In this document: piece after piece, positions 55,467 to 63,630 of the stretch
Layout: every line of letters starts with the position of its first letter
How positions within the stretch are numbered: position 1 is the stretch's first letter
NCBI RefSeq assembly: GCF_002797325.1
Contig: NZ_KZ454938.1
Location: 1,314,267 to 1,378,266, forward strand
Source: Bacillus sp. FJAT-45037
Lineage (GTDB): Bacteria > Bacillota > Bacilli > Bacillales > Bacillaceae_D
DNA: 64,000 nt
Reading direction: 5' to 3'
Program-made: the position numbers and the translations under genes
The notes under the pieces: generated by a model
Told to the model about the DNA's origin: nothing
Seen by the model: the letters and a program-made list of their open reading frames with translations, nothing else
Database searches by the model: none

Positions 55467-56837
55467 TTAAACATCTGCACTTTCAGTCTTATCCGTATTA
55501 ACATCTGCACTTTCAGTCTTATTCGTATTTCTACCAATCAAGATCAAGAATAAGATTAAACCTGCTCCAAGTCCCCAAATCGGCCCTTGTAAAGCGGTTA
55601 ACATTCCGATAGCTAGAACCATCCCTCTAGATGTATTGTCGGTGACCATAGACATGCTGACAAACGCACAAGCAAATCCTGTTAAAAGTAATGTCAATGA
55701 AAGAGCGACAGGTAACAGTGGGATCATAATACCGATCATAGGCATTAAGAATGCCAAAGGAATTGAAAGCCAATACCAGTTAACCGTTCCTGTAAAAATC
55801 GAATCTAAAGCTGTTTTACTTGATTTGTATCGTTCAATGACGTACACCTGAATCCCAGTCCACATCGGTCCATGTAGAGGAATTAATGCTCCACCTGTAA
55901 ATAATTGACCAATGTTTCGGAAGAATAGTGCATAATGCGTTCTGGAATGATTAATATCGATCTTTTCATCCGGTCTCGCTTTATCCGCGCCTTTAATTAA
56001 TGTATCTGCAACGAGTAGATCGCCAAAAACAAGTAAATAAATCATGATTGATATTGGGATCGCAGCAACGAATACTGACCACGGAGGTAATCCTACTCCC
56101 CAAGGGGACACAGTTGCCATTAATTCACCATATTGAGGAATAAAGATTCCCCATTCAATTGAAAACGAAAGTTCACCCGTCAAACTTCCCACAATTGCAG
56201 CAACAACAAACCCAGCTAAGATCGCATTTGACGTTAAAATGACTTTAAGTTTCGTTGTCGGTAACTTACTGTAAGGAATGGAGAACATAATGGTTAGGAC
56301 GACAATCCATGCAGATAGTAGTGTAAAAGGCAGTGTCTGCACACGATCCAATTCGGATTGAAAGGCTGCAATAGCCGCCCCCATGATTATCCCTGCCTTT
56401 AGTGGTATCGGTATAATTCGATTAAATTTGGCTCCAAGACCTGTGAGACCAAAGAATAAAAACAAAGTCGAAACAATTAAGGTAACCGCGATCATCGCTT
56501 GGACCGCTTCAGTCCCTGGAGTGAACTGTCCTAGAAAGACTAACGTTAGTGGAAGCGCTGGTGTAATCCAACCTGCAGCAAGGGCATCTCCAAAAAGAAA
56601 TGAATGCGTCCATACCCAAAATAATTGAATCGCTACAATAGACCAGGCGACTTCAAACGAAACATCAAAAAATTGCATCATTAATGGAGCTAGAGCTCCC
56701 CCAGTTGCTAATGACAATAACCCACCTTGAATAACTTCTGGCCAAGTAATCCCTACGTGAACACCTGGTAAGCGCATTGTGAATGGTCCCCACTTTAATC
56801 CAGGCTGAATTCCTCCGTAAGCTCTTTTCTTTCTCAT
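55467..56837 (-). CDS. Putative NCS2-like permease (456 residues)
   Basis: A polytopic protein with about 12 hydrophobic segments, resembling the nucleobase/benzoate-type permease fold: GIIMGAAIAAFQSELDRVQT near 165, FGDLLVADTLIKGADKARPDEKIDINH near 280 and GGALIPLHGPMWTGIQVYV near 325. The clear family name is not certain. The C-terminus contains a tandem duplication of ten residues (NTNKTESADV, NTDKTESADV). ATG 56837 has GGGGGAAG 4-5 bases upstream. First gene of the unit with the acyl-CoA synthetase; the substrate may be an aromatic or aliphatic acid. Confidence 0.65.
   Translation of the reverse strand: MRKKRAYGGIQPGLKWGPFTMRLPGVHVGITWPEVIQGGLLSLATGGALAPLMMQFFDVSFEVAWSIVAIQLFWVWTHSFLFGDALAAGWITPALPLTLVFLGQFTPGTEAVQAMIAVTLIVSTLFLFFGLTGLGAKFNRIIPIPLKAGIIMGAAIAAFQSELDRVQTLPFTLLSAWIVVLTIMFSIPYSKLPTTKLKVILTSNAILAGFVVAAIVGSLTGELSFSIEWGIFIPQYGELMATVSPWGVGLPPWSVFVAAIPISIMIYLLVFGDLLVADTLIKGADKARPDEKIDINHSRTHYALFFRNIGQLFTGGALIPLHGPMWTGIQVYVIERYKSSKTALDSIFTGTVNWYWLSIPLAFLMPMIGIMIPLLPVALSLTLLLTGFACAFVSMSMVTDNTSRGMVLAIGMLTALQGPIWGLGAGLILFLILIGRNTNKTESADVNTDKTESADV
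55471..55530. repeat. Tandem 30-bp duplication in the permease 3' end
   Basis: 55471-55500 and 55501-55530 differ at two positions. It adds ten codons in frame at the protein's C-terminus. Confidence 0.85.
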
Positions 56838-56855
56838 GATCTTCCCCCTTTTTTT

Positions 56856-56869
56856 AGAAAGCGTTATCA
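56856..56869 (-). promoter_or_regulatory. cre site overlapping the permease promoter
   Basis: Plus-strand AGAAAGCGTTATCA matches 13 of 14 cre positions (TGWAANCGNTNWCA). On minus it covers the -10 TGATAA of the promoter. Confidence 0.75.
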
Positions 56870-56892
56870 AAATCACTTGTACTACTTGTCAA
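56864..56892 (-). promoter_or_regulatory. Promoter of the permease/acyl-CoA synthetase operon
   Basis: Minus TTGACA (56892-56887), 17-base spacer, TGATAA (56869-56864). Confidence 0.55.
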
Positions 56893-56901
56893 AAATATAT
56901 A

Positions 56902-56933
56902 CGTAAACATACTGAGTATTCAGTATGTTTACG
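56902..56933. promoter_or_regulatory. 32-bp palindrome, probable repressor operator
   Basis: Fourteen-base perfect arms (CGTAAACATACTGA) around GTAT, ending 9 bases upstream of the -35 box. The core ATACTGAGTATTCAGTAT has the form of a TetR-family operator. No T-run, so not a terminator. Confidence 0.6.
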
Positions 56934-56936
56934 AGG

Positions 56937-56974
56937 CATATAAATCCTCCAATTAATATTGAAGGATTTATATG
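56937..56974. repeat. Second large palindrome upstream of the permease operon
   Basis: CATATAAATCCT and AGGATTTATATG form 12-base perfect arms, and the inner CAAT/ATTG continues the pairing with one mismatch. Without T-run; possible second operator or structured element. Confidence 0.5.
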
Positions 56975-57025
56975 ATTACAGCTTATATTGATAAAACTTT
57001 TTTGGACATGCACAACAGGGAATAG

Positions 57026-57451
57026 CTAAGGTAACTCCTTATTCTCTACTTCTTCAAATCCATACTTTTCGTAAAAACGATGGTCAGCTTTGAATTGGAG
57101 CGTAGTCCCTAAATAGATCATTTTAAATTGATTATTTCTTGCCGAATTCATCGAATATTCTAATAATTTATGACCGATTTTATATTCTCCGCCTCAAAAT
57201 TCTTTTTGTACAAAAACCTTTCGAAGGGCAAGCTCATCCGTATGAAATTATATGAAACTCATTGTACCGAAAACTTCTCCATTATGTAAAGCGACCCAAA
57301 AGTTCCCTCCTGATTGTTGATAGAAAGATTCTATATCTCGTAGATCAAGTTGTTAATCAAGAGTGATGGCTACATTTTATTCTACTTGTTGAATATTGTC
57401 AACGACAAAATTTAATGGCAACTTAATCGGAAATGAAATTGTCGTTTCCTA
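57026..57451 (-). pseudogene. GNAT acetyltransferase pseudogene
   Basis: One continuous minus-strand frame of 142 codons reads as a GNAT protein (DLRDIESFYQQSGGNFWVAL, NGEVFGTMSFI, LALRKVFVQKEF, GGEYKIGHKLLEYSMNSARN, IYLGTTLQFKADHRFYEKYG, FEEVE) but carries stops at 57379-57377, 57355-57353, 57250-57248 and 57196-57194. GAAGGAG stands 8 bases before a TAG at 57451-57449 where a start would be expected, so a TTG or ATG start may also be lost. There are no frameshifts. The gene is dead by point mutation. Confidence 0.8.
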
Positions 57452-57581
57452 AAAATGTTCTCCTTCGAGTCTCTAAATTTCGGTTATCTAAAAACTGTAT
57501 CACCTATTATTGCAATCTCGTATAAATTTCGCAACAAATTCGTTATACTAGAAAAGAAGTAAAAAAGTTAGGAGTTTTCAA

Positions 57582-57896
57582 ATGAATAAAAAAGAGCTAG
57601 AAGAAAAAATCATTGGACAATTTAAGCAAGAAGAACAAATGATGATTCTTGTTTTTGCCCAGTGGTGCATCAATCATGACCTTGAACCTGTTGAACTGTA
57701 CAAACGTGCCTACCCGACGCAAGTAGACAACCCCTCTCTTAAACAAGCATTAGACCTAACTGTTTCAAAAGAAGAGGCTGGCGAGATTGAGGATGCAACG
57801 TTACTTGGTATTCTTTCCCTCTTTGGCAACGAAGACCTTGCTTTCGTTGTAACAGAAGAAATGGAGCTAATAAAAAATCGTAAAAGTGAATCGTGA
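57582..57896 (+). CDS. Small protein of unknown function (104 residues)
   Basis: Not recognised. SD TAGGAG is 8 bases upstream of the ATG. The protein is acidic, with no membrane segment and a probable all-helical fold: an N-terminal KKELEEKIIGQFKQEEQMM, then WCINHDLEPVELYKRAYP and a C-terminal DLAFVVTEEMELIKNRK. Conserved-looking composition and a good SD support that it is real. The next gene starts 100 bases downstream and may be independent. Confidence 0.65.
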   Translation: MNKKELEEKIIGQFKQEEQMMILVFAQWCINHDLEPVELYKRAYPTQVDNPSLKQALDLTVSKEEAGEIEDATLLGILSLFGNEDLAFVVTEEMELIKNRKSES

Positions 57897-57995
57897 GTTG
57901 AACTTCTTACGATTTTCTTTTTTCTTTATACATCCGCATTCCGCCTAAAATGAATACATATATTTAAATACCTACTTAAGAAACGAGCTGATCTC

Positions 57996-58811
57996 ATGAG
58001 GTTTAAGAGACTTATAACCATGTTACTCATTGCTCTGTCCCTGTTATGTATCATCGTTCTTTCTCAACTTTTTTATCTAAATCATATGAAACAAGAGCTC
58101 GAGAATATCCGTTCTGAATATCAATCACTTGATTCCTCTTTATCTCAGGTCCGAGCCGAATTAATTGATCTAATAGAAGAACGTCAATGGATTCAAAACA
58201 TTGATTACGACACTGAATACCCCGATTCGTTAAGCGAGCCATTCTTAGTAAAAACATGGTGGAACTTTAACGACATTGAAATCGATTCAATCGTTCATAT
58301 GAAAATAAGAGAAATCGGGACTACGGAATGGGAAATATATGAAGCTATTTTTTTGGAAGGTGGTCGTTACGAAGCTGTCGTTGAAGTTATTCCAACAAAA
58401 CAATATGAGTATCAAATCATAGCTGAAGGTACGACAAGAAAAAGCTCAGAAATTTATCACTTGCCCGACGAACTATATACTCACCAATTATTATTTATGG
58501 AAAGTAGTTCTTATAGCCATACCACAAATGATACGCTTAATTATTTTGAAGCTACCTTTAGTCAACCAAGCCATCAGCCTGAGTTTCTCGAAGTAAGAGA
58601 AGCAAAAGCATTCATAACGTATGAAGATGGAGAAAGTGAAGAAGTTATATTAACCAAACAGAGGCACACCAATTACAACCAATGGACGTTACAGATTGAC
58701 AGGAAAGGTATAACTGAAATTGAACTTGAAGTTATGTATAGAAGTGGCCACAGGGAGCAAAGAACGATTCACCCTTATGATGAGTATAGTGGGGAGTTGC
58801 ACGGATACTAA
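57996..58811 (+). CDS. Membrane-anchored exported protein of unknown function (271 residues)
   Basis: Not recognised. An N-terminal anchor (about 5-26, LITMLLIALSLLCIIVLSQLF) is followed by a short coiled coil (about 28-70, MKQELENIRSEYQSLDSSLSQ) and two beta-rich segments of about 85 residues. These resemble repeated immunoglobulin-like modules (FLVKTWWNFNDIEIDSIVHMKIRE and later PSHQPEFLEVREAKAFITYEDG). It should sit outside the membrane. The upstream SD is weak. Ends in a long bidirectional terminator. Confidence 0.65.
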   Translation: MRFKRLITMLLIALSLLCIIVLSQLFYLNHMKQELENIRSEYQSLDSSLSQVRAELIDLIEERQWIQNIDYDTEYPDSLSEPFLVKTWWNFNDIEIDSIVHMKIREIGTTEWEIYEAIFLEGGRYEAVVEVIPTKQYEYQIIAEGTTRKSSEIYHLPDELYTHQLLFMESSSYSHTTNDTLNYFEATFSQPSHQPEFLEVREAKAFITYEDGESEEVILTKQRHTNYNQWTLQIDRKGITEIELEVMYRSGHREQRTIHPYDEYSGELHGY

Positions 58812-58812
58812 A

Positions 58813-58872
58813 ATGAAAAAGCGAAATAACTCCCCTAGTCCTTGATTTGGGAGAGTTATTTCGCTTTTTTAA
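58813..58872. terminator. Long bidirectional terminator
   Basis: Arms AAAAAGCGAAATAACTC and GAGTTATTTCGCTTTTT (17 bp) with further CCC/GGG pairing, ending in T-runs on both strands. Confidence 0.85.
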
Positions 58873-60020
58873 AAGAAATCATAGAAAAATGGAGTTGATT
58901 GCGGGATAAGATTCTCTAGAACCAATAGTTGCTCTTCACATACCTCTAACAGCCCTGCCTCATAAAGTTCCTGTGGTCGCTTATAACCAAAGCATAAAGC
59001 GGCTAGGTTTTGAACGGAGATACGAATACTTTCTGCACTCTCTCTTTGTGCTTTTTCAATCGTTTGATTTTGATGGATAATGAATGTATGATTATTCCAC
59101 TCAGCAAACGTATCTTCCACTTTCACCATCACTTTCTTACCCACATCTTGAAAGCTATACTCCAAAAGAAATTTCTCCACATCAACAATTCTCACCATAA
59201 AGTAAGGTTTCCACTTGGCATCGACTCGTGGTTCAACGATCGAATGTAACAACGGTTCACGTTCATGTATGTCCAAGTCTACTTCATCAACCATAGAATC
59301 ATGCTGACAAATAAAGTTCCAAAGCCCTACTCTAGATTCTGCATCTATTGCAATAAATTCTTCGATATCCATTTTATTGTCTTTAATATTGTATAAGATA
59401 AAGCCCTTAGCTTCACCTGACTCCGAATAATAGACTGCTACTTTCATATCTTTTACGACCGTTTTCCACCAGTCTTCCGTACGAACAAGCATTCCGGAAA
59501 AGTTTTTTGCATATTCATCATATACTTTGGTCAAGTCAGGGTGAGCTCCCTCTCCTTTCCATCGTTTGATCGAACCACTTTGCTCTGACTTCATTGCTAA
59601 GTTCGTTTTTTTAATCGACACTTTCATCCGATTACAAAATAATTCCCAACCGTACTTCCGGTAAAATGGGACAGAAAACGGATGCAGCATAGAGATTGAC
59701 ATCCCTTGCTCTTTCATCTGATTCAATGAATATAGAATTAATTCCTTTACATAGCCAGACCTTCGATATTCTGGATACGTGGCAACACCCGCGAGCCCAC
59801 CCATTTTCCAGTGACGTTTTTGCATATAGACATTGAGCGGTAATAGATGTAGCTTTGCTGCTACTCTCCCATCTTCTTCAATCCCATAAACTTGGTGATG
59901 CTGTTTCATTCGATCTATTAGTTCTGGAATACGCTCTTCACTCACATCATATTGAAACGCATATTCAGATAAACGTAATGCTTCGATATGTTGTGTGTCA
60001 TTTAATCTTTTCACTCTCAT
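58869..60020 (-). CDS. Eis-like GNAT acetyltransferase
   Basis: A 383-residue protein of the Eis (enhanced intracellular survival) family: two fused GNAT domains plus a sterol-carrier-like C-terminal domain. The first domain has the acetyl-CoA loop GLAGVATYPEYRRSGYVKELI near residue 80 and the segment SMLHPFSVPFYRKYGWELF. The chain ends in PFFYDFF, the aromatic C-terminal carboxylate that acts as general base in Eis enzymes. Eis proteins acetylate amines, including aminoglycosides in some species; the substrate here is unknown. ATG 60020 has GGGAGGA 6 bases upstream. Confidence 0.8.
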   Translation of the reverse strand: MRVKRLNDTQHIEALRLSEYAFQYDVSEERIPELIDRMKQHHQVYGIEEDGRVAAKLHLLPLNVYMQKRHWKMGGLAGVATYPEYRRSGYVKELILYSLNQMKEQGMSISMLHPFSVPFYRKYGWELFCNRMKVSIKKTNLAMKSEQSGSIKRWKGEGAHPDLTKVYDEYAKNFSGMLVRTEDWWKTVVKDMKVAVYYSESGEAKGFILYNIKDNKMDIEEFIAIDAESRVGLWNFICQHDSMVDEVDLDIHEREPLLHSIVEPRVDAKWKPYFMVRIVDVEKFLLEYSFQDVGKKVMVKVEDTFAEWNNHTFIIHQNQTIEKAQRESAESIRISVQNLAALCFGYKRPQELYEAGLLEVCEEQLLVLENLIPQSTPFFYDFF

Positions 60021-60103
60021 GATTGTTCCTCCCATTTATGTAAATACATCTTCATTCAACATACATTCTATATGTACCCTACAAATCCTTTTATTTTATA
60101 AAG

Positions 60104-60132
60104 TTGTCACTCCAACTTTATTCCGTTATAGT
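60104..60132 (+). promoter_or_regulatory. Promoter of the HAD phosphatase gene
   Basis: TTGTCA (60104-60109), 17-base spacer, TATAGT (60127-60132), 31 bases before the ATG. Confidence 0.7.
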
Positions 60133-60163
60133 AAAGTAGACTACTAGAGTTACTGGAGTGAAT

Positions 60164-60991
60164 ATGAAAATGACTTATAAAATGATTGTTCTTGATTTAG
60201 ATGATACATTGCTTCGTGATGACCATACGATTTCAGAGCGTACAAAAGAGGCTTTGATGAAAGCGCAAGAGAAAGATGTGAAAGTCGTTCTTGCATCAGG
60301 ACGCCCGACATATGGAATGGTAGACATTGCTAAACAATTGGAACTGGCTAAGTACGGTAGTTATATTTTAGCTTTCAACGGTGCTAAAGTGATTAACTGC
60401 AAAACAAATGAAGAGATGTATAGCAGTATGCTATCTCCACAACAACTACATGATCTTTATCGTTTAAGTAAGCGTGAGGAAGTTGGCATTCATACGTACA
60501 TGGGCGATGAGATTGTCACAGAAACGAATAATAAATTTACAGAAATTGAGGGTGATATTACAGGAATGTCAGTAATTGAAGTTGAGAGCTTTATTGATTC
60601 TGTAGACGAACCATGTGTGAAAGCCTTAATGGTTGGCGAGCCGGATCAACTGATTCATGTTGAGAAAAAATTACAAGAAGAACTTGCTGGTCAATTAAGT
60701 GTGATGCGTTCAAAGCCGTATTTCCTCGAATTCACAGAAGCGGGTGTTACTAAAGGAGCCAGCCTAGACAGCTTAATCCAATCGCTTGGTATTAAACGTG
60801 AAGAAGTGATTGCGATGGGTGATAGTTACAACGATCAAACAATGATCGAATTTGCCGGACTTGGTGTTGCGATGGGAAATGCACCTGACGACATTAAAGC
60901 GATTGCTAATCATGTTACTGAAACAAACATGAACGATGGCGTCGCAAAAGTCGTGGAAGAATTTGTGCTTAAACAAGTCGTAACGAATTAA
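60164..60991 (+). CDS. HAD-superfamily sugar-phosphate phosphatase, Cof type
   Basis: A 275-residue HAD hydrolase of the Cof/YxeH type that removes phosphate from sugar phosphates or flavin/vitamin phosphates. Motif I LDLDDTLLRDD (nucleophile Asp) at residue 8-12, motif II ASGRPTYGM near 46, motif III Lys in EAGVTKGASLDSLIQSLG near 200 and motif IV GDSYNDQTMIEFAG near 222. ATG 60164 follows CTGGAG by 5 bases; GTG 60158 is inside that SD. Monocistronic with a clear promoter and terminator. Confidence 0.87.
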   Translation: MKMTYKMIVLDLDDTLLRDDHTISERTKEALMKAQEKDVKVVLASGRPTYGMVDIAKQLELAKYGSYILAFNGAKVINCKTNEEMYSSMLSPQQLHDLYRLSKREEVGIHTYMGDEIVTETNNKFTEIEGDITGMSVIEVESFIDSVDEPCVKALMVGEPDQLIHVEKKLQEELAGQLSVMRSKPYFLEFTEAGVTKGASLDSLIQSLGIKREEVIAMGDSYNDQTMIEFAGLGVAMGNAPDDIKAIANHVTETNMNDGVAKVVEEFVLKQVVTN

Positions 60992-61030
60992 TCCTTATTA
61001 TTTATAATTGTAATAGCAGAGCATGACATT

Positions 61031-61064
61031 AAAAAGCTCGGATAAAAAAATCCGAGCTTTCTTT
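61031..61064 (+). terminator. Terminator after the HAD phosphatase gene
   Basis: Arms AAAGCTCGGAT (61033-61043) and ATCCGAGCTTT (61050-61060) around AAAAAA, then TCTTTATT. Confidence 0.8.
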
Positions 61065-61179
61065 ATTGCATATATATTTGATTTGGCTAGTCTATTTAGT
61101 ACTTTTTAATTTTCTTTACTATGTTAAATACGGTATGTGAAATCATATACGTAACATACATATATAAGTCACCTTGGTA

Positions 61180-61938
61180 TTAATTCATCTCCATTTTTAA
61201 ACCGATTGGACAGTGGTCACTTCCCATCACATCCGCATAGATCATCGCATCTTTTATATTAGATTGATAATCCGTTGAAACAATAAAATAATCGATCCGC
61301 CAACCAATGTTCCTTGCTCGAACGTCTCTCATATAAGACCACCAAGTATATGCATCTGTTCTTTCGGGATACGTATAACGAAAGCTATCAACAAATCCAG
61401 CTTGTAATAATCCTGTCATTTTGCCTCTTTCTTCGATTGTAAATCCTGAATTCCCTCGGTTCGATCGAGCATTCTTTAAATCAATTTCTTCATGTGCGAC
61501 ATTCAGGTCACCACAATAGATAACTGATTTTTTCTCCTTTAAAGTCATCAAATACTCTTTCAGTTCATCTTCCCACTGTAACCTTTCTTCTAGGCGAGTT
61601 AAATCTCGTTTCGAGTTAATGGTATAGACGTTTACTAAATAAAACTTTTCAAATTCAAGCGTAATTATTCTTCCTTCTACTTCGCTTGTCTTCTCCCCTA
61701 TACCGTAATGTACAGAAAGTGGTTTCTTTTTACTGAAAACAGCCGTACCAGAATATCCCTTCTTCTCAGCATAATTCCAATACTGCTCATACCCCGGCAA
61801 ATCTAACTCAATCTGCCCCTCTTGTAATTTCGTTTCTTGCAAGCAGAAAATATCTGCATCGACTTCATTAAAAAAATCTAAAAATCCTTTTTTCACACAC
61901 GCTCGTAGACCATTTACATTCCAAGAAATAAATTTCAT
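61180..61938 (-). CDS. exoA: Exodeoxyribonuclease III / AP endonuclease
   Basis: A 252-residue ExoA of the xth family that cuts DNA at abasic sites. Catalytic motifs: ISWNVNGLRA at the start, IFCLQETKLQ (metal-binding Glu) near residue 33, YCGDLNVAHEEIDL near 142, GFTIEERGKMTGLLQAGFVDSFRYTYP near 180 and SDHCPIGLKM at the end (Asp-His pair). The SD GGAG is about 13 bases from the ATG, longer than normal. Monocistronic. Confidence 0.9.
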   Translation of the reverse strand: MKFISWNVNGLRACVKKGFLDFFNEVDADIFCLQETKLQEGQIELDLPGYEQYWNYAEKKGYSGTAVFSKKKPLSVHYGIGEKTSEVEGRIITLEFEKFYLVNVYTINSKRDLTRLEERLQWEDELKEYLMTLKEKKSVIYCGDLNVAHEEIDLKNARSNRGNSGFTIEERGKMTGLLQAGFVDSFRYTYPERTDAYTWWSYMRDVRARNIGWRIDYFIVSTDYQSNIKDAMIYADVMGSDHCPIGLKMEMN

Positions 61939-62049
61939 GATTGATCACGTTCTCCTTTATGACAAACTATTAAAGATCGTACCATACATCTGATAGGAGG
62001 TGAATGAAAATCCCCTTTTACTCTATCCTACTTATATAGTAAGCTAGTC

Positions 62050-62078
62050 TTGACATTTTATTGGTTCTTTCATATACT
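62050..62078 (+). promoter_or_regulatory. Promoter of the marR gene
   Basis: TTGACA (62050-62055), 17-base spacer, TATACT (62073-62078), close to consensus. Confidence 0.75.
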
Positions 62079-62082
62079 CAAC

Positions 62083-62106
62083 GTTGCGCAATGCATCTAT
62101 AGCAAC
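62083..62106. promoter_or_regulatory. Likely autoregulatory operator of the MarR gene
   Basis: GTTGC (62083-62087) and CTATAGCAAC (62097-62106) form an inverted pair over the expected transcription start. Its right half equals the half site TATAGCAAC of the operator at 62581-62624. Confidence 0.55.
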
Positions 62107-62124
62107 TGGTTGGGAGAGTTGACG

Positions 62125-62559
62125 TTGAGATTAACATTACAAGATTATATTAGTATTAAAATCCATAAAACGGATCTATATTTAACGAGTTATATTAAAT
62201 CAAAACTTGAAGAACACAATCTTGCCCCAGAACAAAATCTCATTATGATGCTACTTTGGGAGAAAGATGGTATAACTCAAAACGATCTTGTTGAGAAGCT
62301 TGAAAAAGATAAGACGAACATCGCACGCATGGCTTCCAACTTAGAGAAAAAAGGATTTATAAAACGGCTGCATTGCTTAGATGATCGACGCTCATTAAGA
62401 ATTTATCTCACTCCATCCGGTAAAGAATTGGGTGATATTGTCATTCCGATGTCAGAAAGTTTTAATGAAATTGTCTGTAAAGACCTGTCAGATCAAGAAT
62501 TGTATGAGCTAGATCGACTTCTAACTAAAGTCAAAAACAATGTCCAGATGACGTTATAG
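62125..62559 (+). CDS. MarR-family transcriptional regulator
   Basis: A 144-residue MarR repressor: N-terminal dimer helices, then winged helix ITQNDLVEKLEKDKTNIARMASNLEKKGFI with the wing RLHCLDDRRSLRIYLTPSG (DxRxxxxxLT motif), and C-terminal helices. It has one Cys before the wing (RLHCLDDR) and one in VCKDLS, which could serve redox sensing. TTG 62125 is 8 bases from GGGAG; the nearer TTG 62119 is only 2 bases away. It precedes an azoreductase gene with matching operators, which suggests quinone or electrophile response, as with MhqR/YodB-type repressors. Confidence 0.85.
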   Translation: MRLTLQDYISIKIHKTDLYLTSYIKSKLEEHNLAPEQNLIMMLLWEKDGITQNDLVEKLEKDKTNIARMASNLEKKGFIKRLHCLDDRRSLRIYLTPSGKELGDIVIPMSESFNEIVCKDLSDQELYELDRLLTKVKNNVQMTL

Positions 62560-62580
62560 ATTTGGACTCGATTCATTTTA

Positions 62581-62624
62581 GTTGCTATAACAACATTATT
62601 AGTTTAAACTGTTGTTATAGCAAC
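62581..62624. promoter_or_regulatory. Operator/promoter region of azoR
   Basis: Perfect 14-bp inverted arms GTTGCTATAACAAC (62581-62594) and GTTGTTATAGCAAC (62611-62624), 16 bases apart. They contain TTGCTA and frame TAAACT (62605-62610), 17 bases apart, which may be the promoter. The arms also match the marR leader half site. Confidence 0.7.
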
Positions 62625-62658
62625 TTAATTAGTAATTCCATCAGGAGGGTTTTAAACA

Positions 62659-63285
62659 ATGGCAAATGTATTATTTATTAAAGCAAATTCTCGTCCAATT
62701 GATCAATCAGTGAGTGTGAAGCTTTACCACACTTTCCTAGACCGTTATAAGGTAGCAAATCCAGAAGACACGATTACTGAACTGGATCTTTTTGAGGAAA
62801 ATCTACCATACTATGATACAGACAAAATCAATGGTATGTTCAAACTCGCAAATGGAATTGAGCTATCTCCAAGCGAGCAAGAAGCTACTACTCTTGTAAA
62901 CAAATACCTTGAGCAGTTCTTGGCTGCTGATAAAGTCGTTTTCGCATTTCCTTTATGGAATTTCACAGTACCAGCTGTCTTACACACGTACATGGACTAT
63001 TTAGCTCAGGCTGGTAGAACTTTCCGTTACACAGCTGAAGGCCCTGTTGGATTACTGACAGGTAAGAAAGTTGTGTTGTTAAATGCAAGAGGCGGCGTCT
63101 ATTCAGAAGGGCCAGCACAAAGCGTAGAAATGGCTGTTAACTTCGTAACGAATATGCTTAGCTTCTGGGGTGTAGAAGACATCTCATCTGTTATTATTGA
63201 AGGGCATAATCAATTCCCCGATCAAGCAGAAAAACTTATTGCAGATGGCTTAGAGTCCGCTCAAGTCTTAGCAACTAAATTCTAA
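62659..63285 (+). CDS. azoR: FMN-dependent NADH-azoreductase
   Basis: A 208-residue flavodoxin-like quinone reductase/azoreductase. Start MANVLFIKANSRPIDQSVSVKLYHTFLDRY (phosphate loop), ADKVVFAFPLWNFTVPAVLHTYMDYLAQAGRTFRY near 92-125 (FMN contact), and KKVVLLNARGGVYSEGPAQS near 140. Such enzymes reduce quinones by two electrons and protect from thiol-reactive stress. SD AGGAGGG about 9 bases upstream. The operator ahead implies control by the adjacent MarR protein. Confidence 0.9.
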   Translation: MANVLFIKANSRPIDQSVSVKLYHTFLDRYKVANPEDTITELDLFEENLPYYDTDKINGMFKLANGIELSPSEQEATTLVNKYLEQFLAADKVVFAFPLWNFTVPAVLHTYMDYLAQAGRTFRYTAEGPVGLLTGKKVVLLNARGGVYSEGPAQSVEMAVNFVTNMLSFWGVEDISSVIIEGHNQFPDQAEKLIADGLESAQVLATKF

Positions 63286-63295
63286 TCGCATGACT

Positions 63296-63333
63296 TAAGA
63301 GACAGTGGCTACTTGCCGCTGTCTCTTTTTTTA
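63296..63333 (+). terminator. Terminator after azoR
   Basis: Arms AAGAGACAGTGGC (63297-63309) and GCCGCTGTCTCTT (63315-63327), one G-U, then a T-run. Confidence 0.85.
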
Positions 63334-63355
63334 CGTGTGACCTTAATTCATGTCT

Positions 63356-63544
63356 CTACTTCATATACGGAAATGATGGATAAGCTACAAAGGATGACGA
63401 GTTTTGATTAAATGTAGGTTTACTGATCCACGTCTCACCCATTACTTTCTCAGAGTCTAGGATGATATCTAATCGACTTCCATCATAATAGGACTTTTTC
63501 ACTTCTCGGTCTATAACCAACACCCCATTTACAGTTTTATAATA
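63356..63544 (-). pseudogene. C-terminal remnant of an unidentified gene
   Basis: A minus-strand frame of 62 codons after an in-frame TAG reads like protein (VLVIDREVKKSYYDGSRLD, ILDSEKVMGETWISKPT, SSSFVAYPSFPYMK) and ends at TAG 63358-63356. It has no SD and no convincing start (GTG 63523 is possible). Family not identified. Confidence 0.4.
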
Positions 63545-63630
63545 CTAAAGTATGACAAAAGAATGAAAAACCCTTCTTTTTTTATTAAAAGACAAAAAAA
63601 ACCAACAATTCTATTATAAAAATTTCGGGA

